64,000 nt of DNA from positions 95,023 through 159,022 of the forward strand of contig JABCZN010000011.1 in assembly GCA_013289665.1 (NCBI GenBank), written 5' to 3'. Every line of letters begins with the position of its first letter. Within the stretch, counting starts at the first letter, position 1. This document shows positions 54,727 through 62,518 of this stretch, in pieces. Under the pieces are notes generated by a model. The model saw only the letters and a list, made by a program, of their open reading frames with translations, was not told the origin of the DNA and made no database searches. The position numbers and the translations under genes were made by a program. The DNA is from Acidobacteriota bacterium (GTDB lineage Bacteria; Acidobacteriota; Terriglobia; Acidiferrales; UBA7541).

Positions 54727-54890
54727 GCAGGGGTAGGAAGACAACCACCCCTCCCCTTCAACCACGTGAGTATCCTTGAAACAATTTTTGCCAAATTTCG
54801 AATCTATGTTGACTGGTGAATTTGGGGGACCGCTGAGGGAGATGCGGGGACACAAAAGTTCACTTGCCAGGTAAGGGCGTTAATTAGGAT

Positions 54891-55562
54891 TTAGTCTTTT
54901 TTTTGCGTGAGGGTATTCAGGAACGCTTTGAAGCCGTCCACAATCTGAACGGGCAATTCGCCAACAGCTCTGTTGGAGAGAATCTCGTGGCCAGCGCTGG
55001 GCACTTCAAAGAGAGCATGTGTGGCGGGGATCAGCTCTAGAGCGGATTTCATTTCCGCAGTCGTACCGAAAGTATCGCGGGTGCCGTGAACGAAGAACGC
55101 GGGCGTGGCCAGCTTCGGGAAATGTCCTGTCCGAAGTTCATTCGGTTTTCTGGGAGGATGAAGCGGGTACGAGAGCAGGAGCAAGCCGTCGACTAGCTGC
55201 GGCTCTTCAGACGCGAGCATGCTAGCCTGTCGTCCGCCGTAGGAATGGCCACCCATAAACAGCCGCCCATTCGTTTTGTCTCTCATGGCCGCGACAGCGT
55301 GGCGGAGACCGTCTCGATCCCGGGTCGCGCTGCCGGGAGAAGGTGGCCCATGAGGGCGTGCGAGACGGAATGGCAGGTCGAACCGCAAAACGGTGAATCC
55401 CGACGCGGCGAGCGCATCGGAGATCTCCACCAACAGTTTAGACTGGCAGTCTGCGCCAGCGCCGTGCGTGAGCACGATGGCGTTCCCAGTCGGCTGCGAA
55501 GGCACATGCAGGAAACCATGAATGGCGGGCTCAATCTTAAGATCAACAAAAGGGATAGCCAT
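54891..55562 (-). CDS. Alpha/beta hydrolase (Tex30/KANL3-like)
   Basis: A 223-residue alpha/beta hydrolase. The nucleophile Ser107 sits in GGHSYGGR (GxSxG), an oxyanion-type LTHGAGAD loop is at about 32-38, an acid in FVHGTRDTFG, and a catalytic His in SAGHEI. This matches the dienelactone-hydrolase-like Tex30/KANL3 group. ATG 55562 is preferred over an upstream frame extension because the family begins near FVDLKI. It is convergent with the MerR-TPR gene and probably a cytoplasmic esterase/hydrolase of unknown substrate. Confidence 0.82.
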   Translation of the reverse strand: MAIPFVDLKIEPAIHGFLHVPSQPTGNAIVLTHGAGADCQSKLLVEISDALAASGFTVLRFDLPFRLARPHGPPSPGSATRDRDGLRHAVAAMRDKTNGRLFMGGHSYGGRQASMLASEEPQLVDGLLLLSYPLHPPRKPNELRTGHFPKLATPAFFVHGTRDTFGTTAEMKSALELIPATHALFEVPSAGHEILSNRAVGELPVQIVDGFKAFLNTLTQKKD

Positions 55563-55620
55563 GGAGAGTTGTAAATCTGTGGGCGTCCAAAAACTCAGTC
55601 TAAGCACCAAACGGCCTTAA

Positions 55621-55863
55621 GGCAAGTCACTCAGTACATGTCACCGCGTCAAACCAAAAAACTACGCCGTTCATTTTGCGCCCGAGATTCTTTTCAACGA
55701 GGAACTGCTTTCATTGCGTCGGGAGATTGTTGATTATGTGATCGTCCATGAGCTCCTCCACTTCTCAGTGCCGAATCACGGCCGTCGCTGGAAGAGTCTC
55801 ATGCACCTGTATTTAAGAGATTACGAACGCTCGAAGAAAAGCTTCCCGTCGGTGTTTAGCTAA
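55621..55863 (+). pseudogene. Remnant of YgjP/DUF45-type metallopeptidase
   Basis: A plus-strand frame bounded by stops (TAA just before 55621, TAA at 55861) reads ...YAVHFAPEILFNEELL, REIVDYVIVHELLHFSVPNH, GRRWKSLMHLYLRDYER. The HELLH zinc motif (55747-55761) and the following NHGRRW are typical of the C-terminal part of YgjP-like (WLM-related) zinc peptidases. There is no start codon and the N-terminal half is missing, so it is a 5'-truncated relic wedged between two genes. Confidence 0.65.
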
Positions 55864-57286
55864 CGGGTGGGCCATCCCCTGGACTCCCAGATCGGGCAGA
55901 GCGCTTCGCGACCGCATCCGGCTGAATGTTCTGATTCACTCGGAAAAAATTATTCGGATCGTACCTCCTTTTAATCGCGACCAGCCGATCGTAATTCTCC
56001 CGATATGTGGCCTGTACGCGTTCCTGGCCTTCCTCCATCATGAAGTTCACGTACGCGCCTCCTGCCGAGAAGGGATGCAGGGCTTCCCAGTAGCTCTTGC
56101 ACCACCCAGTGATTTTTTCGTTGTTCGCGGGATCGGGATCCACGCCCACGATGACCTCGGCGAAGAGTGCCTCGCGAAAACTGTACGCCGTATCGCTTCT
56201 CCCGACACGTTGCGGCGCTCCATTGACGGGATATAGATGCATCGTGGAATGCATCGTCGGCAACTTCGAGCCGTGCTCGACGTGTCTGGCAATCGCCTCA
56301 TCACTCAATTCCGTGAAGTTGTCTGCCCGCCAATACCATTGCAGGCCGGGAACGTATAAGCCGTCAAATGAGCTTTGCACAGCCGGAAATGGCACAGGTC
56401 CGATGTGATCGAGGAGCGCGTGGCCGACCGAGCGCATTGGTCTGGTAGCCTGTTCGGTCTGTTCGGGAGTTCCTGTGCAGCACCAAATGATGCCACACAC
56501 TTTCTTGAAATGGAGATGTGCTGGGAACATGGGAGCCGGCGGAACCGTGAGAAACGCGAAAAAGCCGCTCACGTGCTCGGGGGCTTTCTTGATGAAGTCG
56601 CGATAGCCGCGGAGGACCGTCGCGGCTTCCTCAAGCGACCAAAACGTAGGACCGAATTGCACGGTACTGATAGGATGAAGCCGAAACTTGAACGAAGTGA
56701 CTACTCCGAAGTTCCCACCGCCGCCGCGCAAAGCCCAGAACAAGTCGGTGTTTTCTCTGCTACTTGCGGTCACAAAGCTGCCATCGGCCAGAACCACGTC
56801 CACGGAGAGCAGATTGTCGATGGTCAGGCCGTACCTTCGGGCCAAGTGGCCAATTCCGCCGCCTAAGGTGAGTCCGGCGACTCCGGTCGTGGAGATGACG
56901 CCGGAGGGAGTCGCCAGGCCGAACGCGTGGGTAGCGTGATCCACATCTGTCCAAACGCATCCAGCTTCGACACGGACGGTTTTGTCCGATGGGTTCACAC
57001 GAATTCCCTTCATGTGTGACAGATCGATCACAAGGCCGTCGTCGCAGATTCCCAGGCCCGCGCCGTTATGTCCACCACCGCGAATGGCGGTCAACATCTC
57101 GTTGTCGGCGCCAAAGCGCACCGCCGCACGGACGTCGGCCACGTCCGCGCAACGCGCAATCAGTCGAGGACATTTGTTGATCATTCCGTTGTAAACCCTC
57201 CGCGCCGATTCATACGCAGTGTCACCGGGCTGAATCAGCTCCCCTCGGAAGATACTCTTCAACTGATCTACAGACTGTGCTGACAT
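55856..57286 (-). CDS. FAD-linked oxidoreductase (berberine-bridge-like)
   Basis: A 476-residue flavoprotein of the PCMH/BBE family. The FAD-binding domain has RGGGHNGAG, with His73 at the position that is often covalently bound to FAD, and STTGVAGLTLGGGIGHLAR. The second attachment Cys seen in bicovalent BBE enzymes is replaced by His147 (GIGH). The C-terminus has the BBE motif YDPNNFFRVNQNI. Such enzymes oxidise sugars, alkaloids or secondary metabolites. AGGAGG lies before ATG 57286. The substrate is unknown; the neighbouring genes are decayed or unassigned. Confidence 0.87.
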   Translation of the reverse strand: MSAQSVDQLKSIFRGELIQPGDTAYESARRVYNGMINKCPRLIARCADVADVRAAVRFGADNEMLTAIRGGGHNGAGLGICDDGLVIDLSHMKGIRVNPSDKTVRVEAGCVWTDVDHATHAFGLATPSGVISTTGVAGLTLGGGIGHLARRYGLTIDNLLSVDVVLADGSFVTASSRENTDLFWALRGGGGNFGVVTSFKFRLHPISTVQFGPTFWSLEEAATVLRGYRDFIKKAPEHVSGFFAFLTVPPAPMFPAHLHFKKVCGIIWCCTGTPEQTEQATRPMRSVGHALLDHIGPVPFPAVQSSFDGLYVPGLQWYWRADNFTELSDEAIARHVEHGSKLPTMHSTMHLYPVNGAPQRVGRSDTAYSFREALFAEVIVGVDPDPANNEKITGWCKSYWEALHPFSAGGAYVNFMMEEGQERVQATYRENYDRLVAIKRRYDPNNFFRVNQNIQPDAVAKRSARSGSPGDGPPVS

Positions 57287-57324
57287 TCGCTCCTCCTGAA
57301 GACAAGTAATGCTGACCCGACTAA

Positions 57325-57642
57325 TTACCACCAGCAGGGGAAGGCCCGGTACATGTGTAACATCGTTGGACTCGGAAGAACCGGTTCATTCTTCTGCACC
57401 GGGGCAATGATTGTGACGTCGAATCTGGCGACTCTCGCGACGCGAGCTTTACGGCGCATGAGTGGCGGAATCACGATGCATGCCTCCGTCTCGTTGCCCG
57501 CGGTGATGACACCCCAGCCGGTATGGACACCACTCTGGCATCCCCATTCGAAACTCGCGAGATCACCCTGTGCGCGCAAGAGCCGAATGAGATCCAGGCA
57601 ATTCTGTTCCGCGTGAGGTATTTCGATTATAAACTGCTCCAT
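57325..57642 (-). CDS. Small cytoplasmic protein of unknown function
   Basis: A 105-residue protein with a compact alpha/beta look: FIIEIPHAEQNCLDLIRLLR, FEWGCQSGVHTGWGVITAG, ACIVIPPLMRRKARVARV. I do not recognise a named family. A strong GAGGAGG precedes ATG 57642. It lies 38 bases upstream of the FAD oxidase on the same strand and may be co-transcribed. Confidence 0.6.
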   Translation of the reverse strand: MEQFIIEIPHAEQNCLDLIRLLRAQGDLASFEWGCQSGVHTGWGVITAGNETEACIVIPPLMRRKARVARVARFDVTIIAPVQKNEPVLPSPTMLHMYRAFPCWW

Positions 57643-57716
57643 AACCTCCTCGTGTTGCTGCTTATTATTGACTGTGGGCGGACCTGATACATGAAGTCGC
57701 GGCAAGTCGGGGACGA

Positions 57717-58072
57717 TTATGGCCGCGCTTCGTAAACAATGTTAAAGGGCGTCTCCGTTGCGCGCCGGAAACGACTGAACCCGGCTGAGGTAACCACCTC
57801 TCGAATGCGGGTCTCACCAGCTTGCGCACCCAGGCAGAGTCCAACCTCCTGCGAACGTGAACAGGGCGTGCAGAGCAACGTTGAAAACGAATAGTACACC
57901 CGGCCGACCGGGTTGAGATTGTCCTTCAGTTGGTCATTCGCGAAGGACTCAACAATCATCGGGTGCCGTCCTTAGCCAGGGACTGGCGGACGTGCGCAGC
58001 TGCCCCGATGGGGTCGCCCATATCATGCAAGCAATCGAACACCGCTACGAAGTCGTAGTCCTTGCCTGGAAA
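57717..58072 (-). pseudogene. Remnant of class I SAM methyltransferase
   Basis: Two minus-strand pieces in different frames form the C-terminal third of a methyltransferase. The first (from 58072) reads FPGKDYDFVAVFDCLHDMGDPIGAA, ending at a TGA near 57957. The second (from ATG 57959) reads MIVESFANDQLKDNLNP, SRSQEVGLCLGAQAGE, and GFSRFRRATETPFNIVYEARP. A one-base loss at the KDGT/MIVE junction explains the shift, and a TGA directly upstream (58075-58073) cuts it from the missing SAM-binding half. Clearly decayed. Confidence 0.7.
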
Positions 58073-58461
58073 TCAGGGATACGTCACTGTTGACGCAGAT
58101 CAACTGAAAGTGGTCGTCAGTAGTCGCATTCGAGAGGAGAACGGGCGAGACTACTATCATCTTCACGGAAGGGCTATACGCTTGCCGCGCGAGAGTAATA
58201 GCTTGCCCTCGCGTGAATATTTGGCTTTCCACAATAGCGTGTTCTGCTTGCAGGTGTCCCGCGTTCTGCTCACTACCTTGCGCCGTCCGGGTCCGGTGAA
58301 GACACAAAGTCTTGGGCGTTGTCTTCGTCTCCGATTTAAGTCGCCTCGGGTTTTACGCTCCCGCGTACCCCTCAAAAGCTTCGCGGACGATTTCCTGCCC
58401 GGATGCCACTTCGCTATCAGTGAGTTTTGCGAACTAGTCTTGATTCTTGCGTTTTGATACC
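58073..58461. other. Unassigned accessory stretch
   Basis: About 390 bases with open but unconvincing frames on both strands and no ribosome binding sites. Presumably decayed DNA between two gene remnants. Nothing recognisable. Confidence 0.4.
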
Positions 58462-58699
58462 TCAGGCAGCGCGGACACCCAAAATCGGGTTTCCTACCCC
58501 TATCTGTGTATCGCTAAAGTTTCTACCGCAACCGGCACAGAGAAGCCGGCGATGTGGATGGACGCTGAACCAATTACGATCCAAGTGAGGATAGCCGCAG
58601 TACGAACACGTAATGTAGTTTAGGTCCGCACCCCCCGTTACGAAAAATCACCGTTTTGGTCTGCTTTTTAGGGACTATGCCAGGAGATCTGAAGTTAAG
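58462..58699 (-). pseudogene. Remnant of small zinc-ribbon protein with G-run frameshift
   Basis: On the minus strand the frame reads VPKKQTKTVIFRNGG up to a run of six G (58636-58631), then in a shifted frame ADLNYITCSYCGYPHLDRN, WFSVHPHRRLLCAGCGRNF to a TGA at 58464. The CxxC...CxxC pairs are a zinc ribbon. Five G instead of six would restore one frame. No start codon is visible before the upstream TAA. Probably a decayed gene, or a read error in the homopolymer. Confidence 0.5.
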
Positions 58700-58874
58700 T
58701 TATTGAAAAATAGCGGGCGAGCCTGTAAGCCGGATTCTCCGGGCCACTCTTTGCTCTCTACAAGTTCCGCAGAATCAACAAAAGCGAACTGTCAATCAAG
58801 TCAGTTTTGGCAGCCAAAGCAGTTTTGTTCTCCAAGCACCACTCCAACGCTGGTTGGAAGCCTTCTCCTACCTA

Positions 58875-59222
58875 TTACGCCGAGACTACTGAGAGTGCGC
58901 CGTGTTCCTTGCGGGCTGGCCGGACTGTGATTTCTACGTCCTGATGTAGCGCCGTGAGAAATTCCATGAGGCGTCCAACGGAAAAGTTACCCGCGCGATT
59001 CCGCATCAGCAAAGAGACTTGAGGTTGTCGGACGCGGAGAATTTTGGCGATCTCAACTTGCGTCATGCCGTGGTCCTTCAGGATCGTATAGATTTGCAAA
59101 GTGAGCTGCGCCTTGAGCAGTTCTTGCTCAGGATTGGGAAGGCCCAGGTCTGCAAAGACGTTTCCACTCTCTTTGGTTACGTGAGCCACGCGCTTGCTTG
59201 TTTTTTTCACTCTGGATTTCAT
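58875..59222 (-). CDS. HigA-like antitoxin (XRE-family HTH)
   Basis: A 115-residue protein with a helix-turn-helix domain in its C-terminal half (ILKDHGMTQVEIAKILRVRQPQVSLLMRN), typical of HTH_37/HigA antitoxins paired with Gp49-like toxins. The basic N-terminus is less usual. It begins one base after the toxin's stop, giving the higB-higA order. It should bind both toxin and the operon promoter for autoregulation. Confidence 0.82.
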   Translation of the reverse strand: MKSRVKKTSKRVAHVTKESGNVFADLGLPNPEQELLKAQLTLQIYTILKDHGMTQVEIAKILRVRQPQVSLLMRNRAGNFSVGRLMEFLTALHQDVEITVRPARKEHGALSVVSA

Positions 59223-59223
59223 C

Positions 59224-59514
59224 TCAGTTCTGCCTTTCTCTGTGGTCCCGTTCAGCTTCCGCGATGCGCTGCTTAATCAGATGTATCTCCCTCGTCGGTG
59301 TGGCAATGCCTTTCGTGGACTTCTTCTGAAATACATGCAAGACATAGATAGCATCTTGAAAACGGACCGTATAGACAGCCCGCCACGCATTGCCGCGGTG
59401 CGAAGTTACAATTTCGAGCACGCTGGCGCCGCCAAAGCCTTTAAGTGGTTTAGCCGCAGGATCGGTCCTGCCTTGTTGCGCCGCGAACAGTGCATGTCCG
59501 ATGTCGATCCGCAC
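59224..59514 (-). CDS. HigB-like toxin (phage-derived Gp49 family), N-terminally short
   Basis: A RelE-fold toxin relative: VRIDIGHALFAAQQGRTDP, KPLKGFGGASVLEIV, WRAVYTVRFQDAIYVLHVFQKK, STKGIATP are all conserved in the family. Usual members have about 25-30 more residues before this; here the frame upstream reads GIGSQVTGFPRA and reaches a stop (59563) without a valid start codon. GTG 59514 gives 96 residues. The first beta-strand may be lost, so toxicity is doubtful. It couples to the antitoxin gene at the 3' end. Confidence 0.75.
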   Translation of the reverse strand: MRIDIGHALFAAQQGRTDPAAKPLKGFGGASVLEIVTSHRGNAWRAVYTVRFQDAIYVLHVFQKKSTKGIATPTREIHLIKQRIAEAERDHRERQN

Positions 59515-59562
59515 CGCACGAGGGAAACCGGTAACTTGGCTCCCAATACCCGACCTTACCGC

Positions 59563-59928
59563 TCAGTTTGACTCGATGTATCGCTGAATCATTTCCAGAC
59601 TATTGTCGACCACCGGCGCAATCAGGCTGTCCTTTTTTGCGGCATGGAGTTCAGGTAATACTTTCGCTAGATCTAATCTGCGTTGATAGACCGCAATAAA
59701 GCCGAGCGACAAAGCTGCAGCCCATCTGACGTCAAGCGTCTTGTGACCTAGGAATTTCAGGCACTGGTCTTGACTCCACTCCCAATCAGATTCGTACTTC
59801 GCAGCCGAATACAAAGCCTTACTCACTTGTTCGGGGTCACCGCTGGCGAGGGCTTTCACAAGGTCCTGACGCGACTGTGGGCAAAATTCCTCGTAGTTTA
59901 GTTCAGTCACGCAACACCCAACATTCAC
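59563..59928 (-). CDS. HEAT-like repeat protein
   Basis: A 121-residue helical protein (SRQDLVKALASGDPEQVSKAL, DWEWSQDQCLKFLGHKTLDV, RWAAALSLGFIAVYQRRLDL). The pattern is that of short HEAT-like proteins often found as immunity-type genes beside toxins and in cassette arrays. No catalytic motif. It lies just upstream of the HigB-like gene on the same strand and may be co-transcribed with it. A specific immunity role is only a possibility. Confidence 0.65.
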   Translation of the reverse strand: MNVGCCVTELNYEEFCPQSRQDLVKALASGDPEQVSKALYSAAKYESDWEWSQDQCLKFLGHKTLDVRWAAALSLGFIAVYQRRLDLAKVLPELHAAKKDSLIAPVVDNSLEMIQRYIESN

Positions 59929-60209
59929 GCATAATTTATGGATTTTACATCACGAAGTCAGGCAAAGTCCCGATTTGTCGGGTGGTCTCAATGGGCCGAC
60001 GCAACACTCAGTTCGAACCCACCTTGCATTGAAAAGAAAGGCTAAATCGCTCACTAGGGTTAGATAGGCCGGAACACAGCCCTGGCTTGGATTTCAACGA
60101 GTACAGCCAAAAAGATAAGTTCTTCCGGGGAAGCATCGTCGAATCAATGCATTGGATGGTGTTGCATCGACCGGTTGAGCCGCATCGTAGCATGCCATTT
60201 CGCCTAGTG
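59929..60209. other. Intergenic stretch before the cassette array
   Basis: About 280 bases with no gene or clear RNA. It marks the change from minus-strand genes to the plus-strand cassette-like array. It could hold a promoter or an attI-like site; none is identifiable by eye. Confidence 0.35.
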
Positions 60210-60262
60210 CCTGGTAAGATTTCGGCTACTACTTGACCTTACCGGTGTCCGCGTTAATCAGG
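60210..60262 (+). repeat. attC-like site 1
   Basis: CCTGGTAAG ... CTTACCGG inverted pair, then TGTCCGCGTTAATCAGG core. It shares the GCGTTAATCAGG end with three later sites. Confidence 0.5.
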
Positions 60263-60333
60263 AATTGTCGTAATTCCTCCCAGGCGCAGTAGAATAGCCC
60301 GCAGCAAAAACAAGCAAAGGACCATCAACAGGC

Positions 60334-60951
60334 ATGCAAGTTCTCACTTCCGTGGAAGTCGCTGAGTGGTTCAAGGGATTTGGCGATTTCAAACCAGAAT
60401 CTGACTATGTTCACGCTGATGAGGACGGGCTTTTCTTCACAAATCCGGAGGCATCGTGTATTGACCTTGAATATCCGGCGAAGCTAGAACGATTCCCCTT
60501 TTTTGCCCGTTGCGTCGCGACCATTGGGTATGAAGAGCAACATTTCGACGGCGCTCTGCTTTGGTTGCACCACTGGGGCGTTTGGACTCTTTTTAACGAG
60601 GGGATTGGTTGCCGCATCGTTGAGAGAATTAATGCCGGAGCAGGTCAACCGAAATCGTTTGAAGTCGCTCGGGGACATCGATTTCGAGCAGATGAGCTAC
60701 CCGATGCAATCGGGATGTTAATGCAGCCGATGATTTTTGCGTGGGACAGTTTTTATCTGCCAACTTGGTCATACGGGACCGGCGACTTCTTCCTGCACAT
60801 AAGCCATCATTCGATTGTGTGCGTCGTAACTCGGACCAGGGCTTTTCACGACCGAGTGTTTCGGCAGCTCCAAGAACTCGATTTGAATCCAAGATTGGCA
60901 AATGATGACCGAGTGAAGCGTTTCTGCCATCCGAAGGCTGCTAGCTCCTGA
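60334..60951 (+). CDS. Cassette gene 1, unknown protein
   Basis: A 205-residue soluble protein (MQVLTSVEVAEWFKGFGDF at the start; LLWLHHWGVWTLFNEGIGCRI and LPTWSYGTGDFFLHISHH within; rich in aromatic residues and His). I do not recognise a family. It lies between two attC-like sites, and its TGA falls inside the second (60947-60991), so the stop is supplied by the site, as is common in cassettes. No signal peptide or membrane helix. Confidence 0.65.
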   Translation: MQVLTSVEVAEWFKGFGDFKPESDYVHADEDGLFFTNPEASCIDLEYPAKLERFPFFARCVATIGYEEQHFDGALLWLHHWGVWTLFNEGIGCRIVERINAGAGQPKSFEVARGHRFRADELPDAIGMLMQPMIFAWDSFYLPTWSYGTGDFFLHISHHSIVCVVTRTRAFHDRVFRQLQELDLNPRLANDDRVKRFCHPKAASS

Positions 60952-60991
60952 TTAATCAGTACCCACATGGACGATTTCGGCGTTAATCAGG
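60947..60991 (+). repeat. attC-like site 2
   Basis: Perfect 9-bp terminal inverted repeat CCTGATTAA/TTAATCAGG; inner arms TCAGTACC/GGACGA pair with two bulged A; unpaired TTTCGGCG before the right core. This is the best-formed site. Confidence 0.6.
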
Positions 60992-61004
60992 CCCTTGAGG
61001 CCAC

Positions 61005-61394
61005 ATGGATGCTGGTGTTATGTTTGCCCGCATGGAATCTGACTCGGAAAATGAATTGATTTCTTCGATTGCGCCGGATGTGATGACGAGCCTTGGTCGC
61101 TGTAGCTACTTTGAGAAACTCGACGAACTTCTGAGTCCAGAAGACAATTCGACATCGGTAGAGAAATGCGACGGGTCATTTAGATTGTCTGAAACGATTC
61201 TCACCGCCGCTGGTTTCGACCGCGTCGAGTTGGACGACATCTTCGCCGTGCTTCACTTCAAGGGCGGATGTTGCGATTGTGAAGTGCTCTACAATGTGGC
61301 AGAAAAGAGCCGCCTGAAAGCAAATTACTGGCGCGGTCGAGCAGGAGAACAGGTTGCACGCACGCCGCACACTCCACACTCGCGGCCCAATTAG
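61005..61394 (+). CDS. Cassette gene 2, DUF2695-like protein
   Basis: A 129-residue protein. The C-terminal half (RLSETILTAAGFDRVELDDI, GGCCDCEVLYNVAEKS) resembles DUF2695, a family of small proteins with a conserved CDCE-type motif and no known role. ATG 61005, 61020 and 61032 are all in frame. The TAG stop lies inside attC-like site 3. Confidence 0.6.
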   Translation: MDAGVMFARMESDSENELISSIAPDVMTSLGRCSYFEKLDELLSPEDNSTSVEKCDGSFRLSETILTAAGFDRVELDDIFAVLHFKGGCCDCEVLYNVAEKSRLKANYWRGRAGEQVARTPHTPHSRPN

Positions 61395-61435
61395 GTACCG
61401 GGACCCACACATGTCCGGTTTCGGCGTTAATCAGG
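61387..61435 (+). repeat. attC-like site 3
   Basis: Inner arms CCGGGAC/GTCCGG pair with one extra G on the left arm; right end GGTTTCGGCGTTAATCAGG matches sites 2 and 5. The left outer arm (CCAATTAGG) pairs imperfectly with the right core. Confidence 0.55.
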
Positions 61436-61465
61436 ACCTTGCCAGCAATTTTCAAGGCACTCGCA

Positions 61466-61918
61466 TCATTTTGGGTATATGCCTCTGGTCGCCAGAAGGA
61501 ACGCAGTCACAACAATCAGGATGAGCAGCGAAGAGAAGGTGACGCTCATTCGAAATTCCCATTGCGGGTCTTCGGCTTCTCCCGCCAGGTAACGACGATT
61601 CATCTGTTTGAGAGAAGAGTATCGCCAAAGAATCCAGAGAAATATGGGCAAGAGGACTAGCGATGCCCATAGCGCTAACAAAATGTTTTTGTGGAAGCCT
61701 TCGAAGGTCGTGACCGACCACGAAATCGGCACCGACACGAACAAGCAAGCAATGACGCCCAATGCGCGAGTCTGCACACGATTCAGAGGCGTGTCTGGCT
61801 GCAAGGGATTCTGAAAGTGGCGCAAGACCTTCGACGGCCAAAGCAAGAGAACGACGCCGAAGCCAGCAAAAAAGAGAAGAAAAATTGCTGGGAGGATTGC
61901 AACCCATGTGTCCGACAT
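61466..61918 (-). CDS. Cassette gene 3, membrane protein on the opposite strand
   Basis: A 150-residue protein with four hydrophobic segments: about 6-28, 52-74, 80-98 and 124-145 (ILPAIFLLFFAGFGVVLLL, ALGVIACLFVSVPISWSV, ALWASLVLLPIFLWILW, SSLLILIVVTAFLLA). I do not recognise a family. I prefer this frame to an overlapping one on the same strand because of its clean membrane pattern. It is the only gene in the array on the minus strand, so it needs its own promoter, probably near 61920-61980. Confidence 0.6.
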   Translation of the reverse strand: MSDTWVAILPAIFLLFFAGFGVVLLLWPSKVLRHFQNPLQPDTPLNRVQTRALGVIACLFVSVPISWSVTTFEGFHKNILLALWASLVLLPIFLWILWRYSSLKQMNRRYLAGEAEDPQWEFRMSVTFSSLLILIVVTAFLLATRGIYPK

Positions 61919-61981
61919 TGGGCAGATTTAATCACAGAACCGCCGAATCTTACAGCGGCGAAGCTCAGCCTAAGCGTTGTG

Positions 61982-62032
61982 CCCGATTAGTTCGTACTAA
62001 AACCCACTTCTACGATAACGGCGTTTACCAGG
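61982..62032 (+). repeat. attC-like site 4
   Basis: Arms GTT-CGTA/TACG-ATAAC pair with a 2-nt bulge; right core GCGTTTACCAGG is a variant of GCGTTAATCAGG. Confidence 0.5.
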
Positions 62033-62103
62033 ACTTGGATGTGTTTATCCCGAGTATTGCTTGGCTTTTCCGTAAGACGACGCTATCTTTCCGCTGAAGC
62101 CAA

Positions 62104-62349
62104 ATGGCCTACACCAAACCGATTTTCTACTGGACTGCTTCTGTATTGGCGGTTGCGAGTCTTCCGTTCAGCTTCTTCGCGTTCCGCTGGCTACTTATTC
62201 GCTTCCACGAATGGCGAATTGGTGGCCATCGAATCATCTGGATAATCGGAGAAGAAATAAATGCAGCACTCCTAGCATTGGTCGTGGCTGTAGTCGTTTT
62301 CTTTGTGGTCTTCTCCGCGTTAAGGCGCCGCAGCCTAAATCGAGAATAG
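62104..62349 (+). CDS. Cassette gene 4, small two-helix membrane protein
   Basis: An 81-residue protein with two transmembrane helices (FYWTASVLAVASLPFSFFAF and AALLALVVAVVVFFVVFSAL) and a short Arg/His-containing loop. No recognised family. It ends 35 bases before attC-like site 5. Size and layout fit holin-like or immunity proteins but nothing specific is seen. Confidence 0.6.
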   Translation: MAYTKPIFYWTASVLAVASLPFSFFAFRWLLIRFHEWRIGGHRIIWIIGEEINAALLALVVAVVVFFVVFSALRRRSLNRE

Positions 62350-62384
62350 GCATATGGTTTTCCGTCCCGGACCCAAACCGTGAA

Positions 62385-62428
62385 CCGGGGTACTAATACG
62401 TACTTGGACGGTTACGGCGTTAATCAGG
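62385..62428 (+). repeat. attC-like site 5
   Basis: GTAC...GTAC inner pairing and right end ACGGCGTTAATCAGGACCTTGCC, nearly identical to site 3 beyond the core. Confidence 0.5.
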
Positions 62429-62518
62429 ACCTTGCCGCTTTTTAACGCTTACACCATTCACCCCCGTGCATAAATCGTTGGTCTAGTTGATAATTGGCGA
62501 AGTGTCGGACACTAAACT

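Noticed and set aside
60010..60030. TTCGAAC resembling a tRNA T-loop
   Set aside because: Flanking bases do not form a T-stem and no acceptor or anticodon arms are visible.
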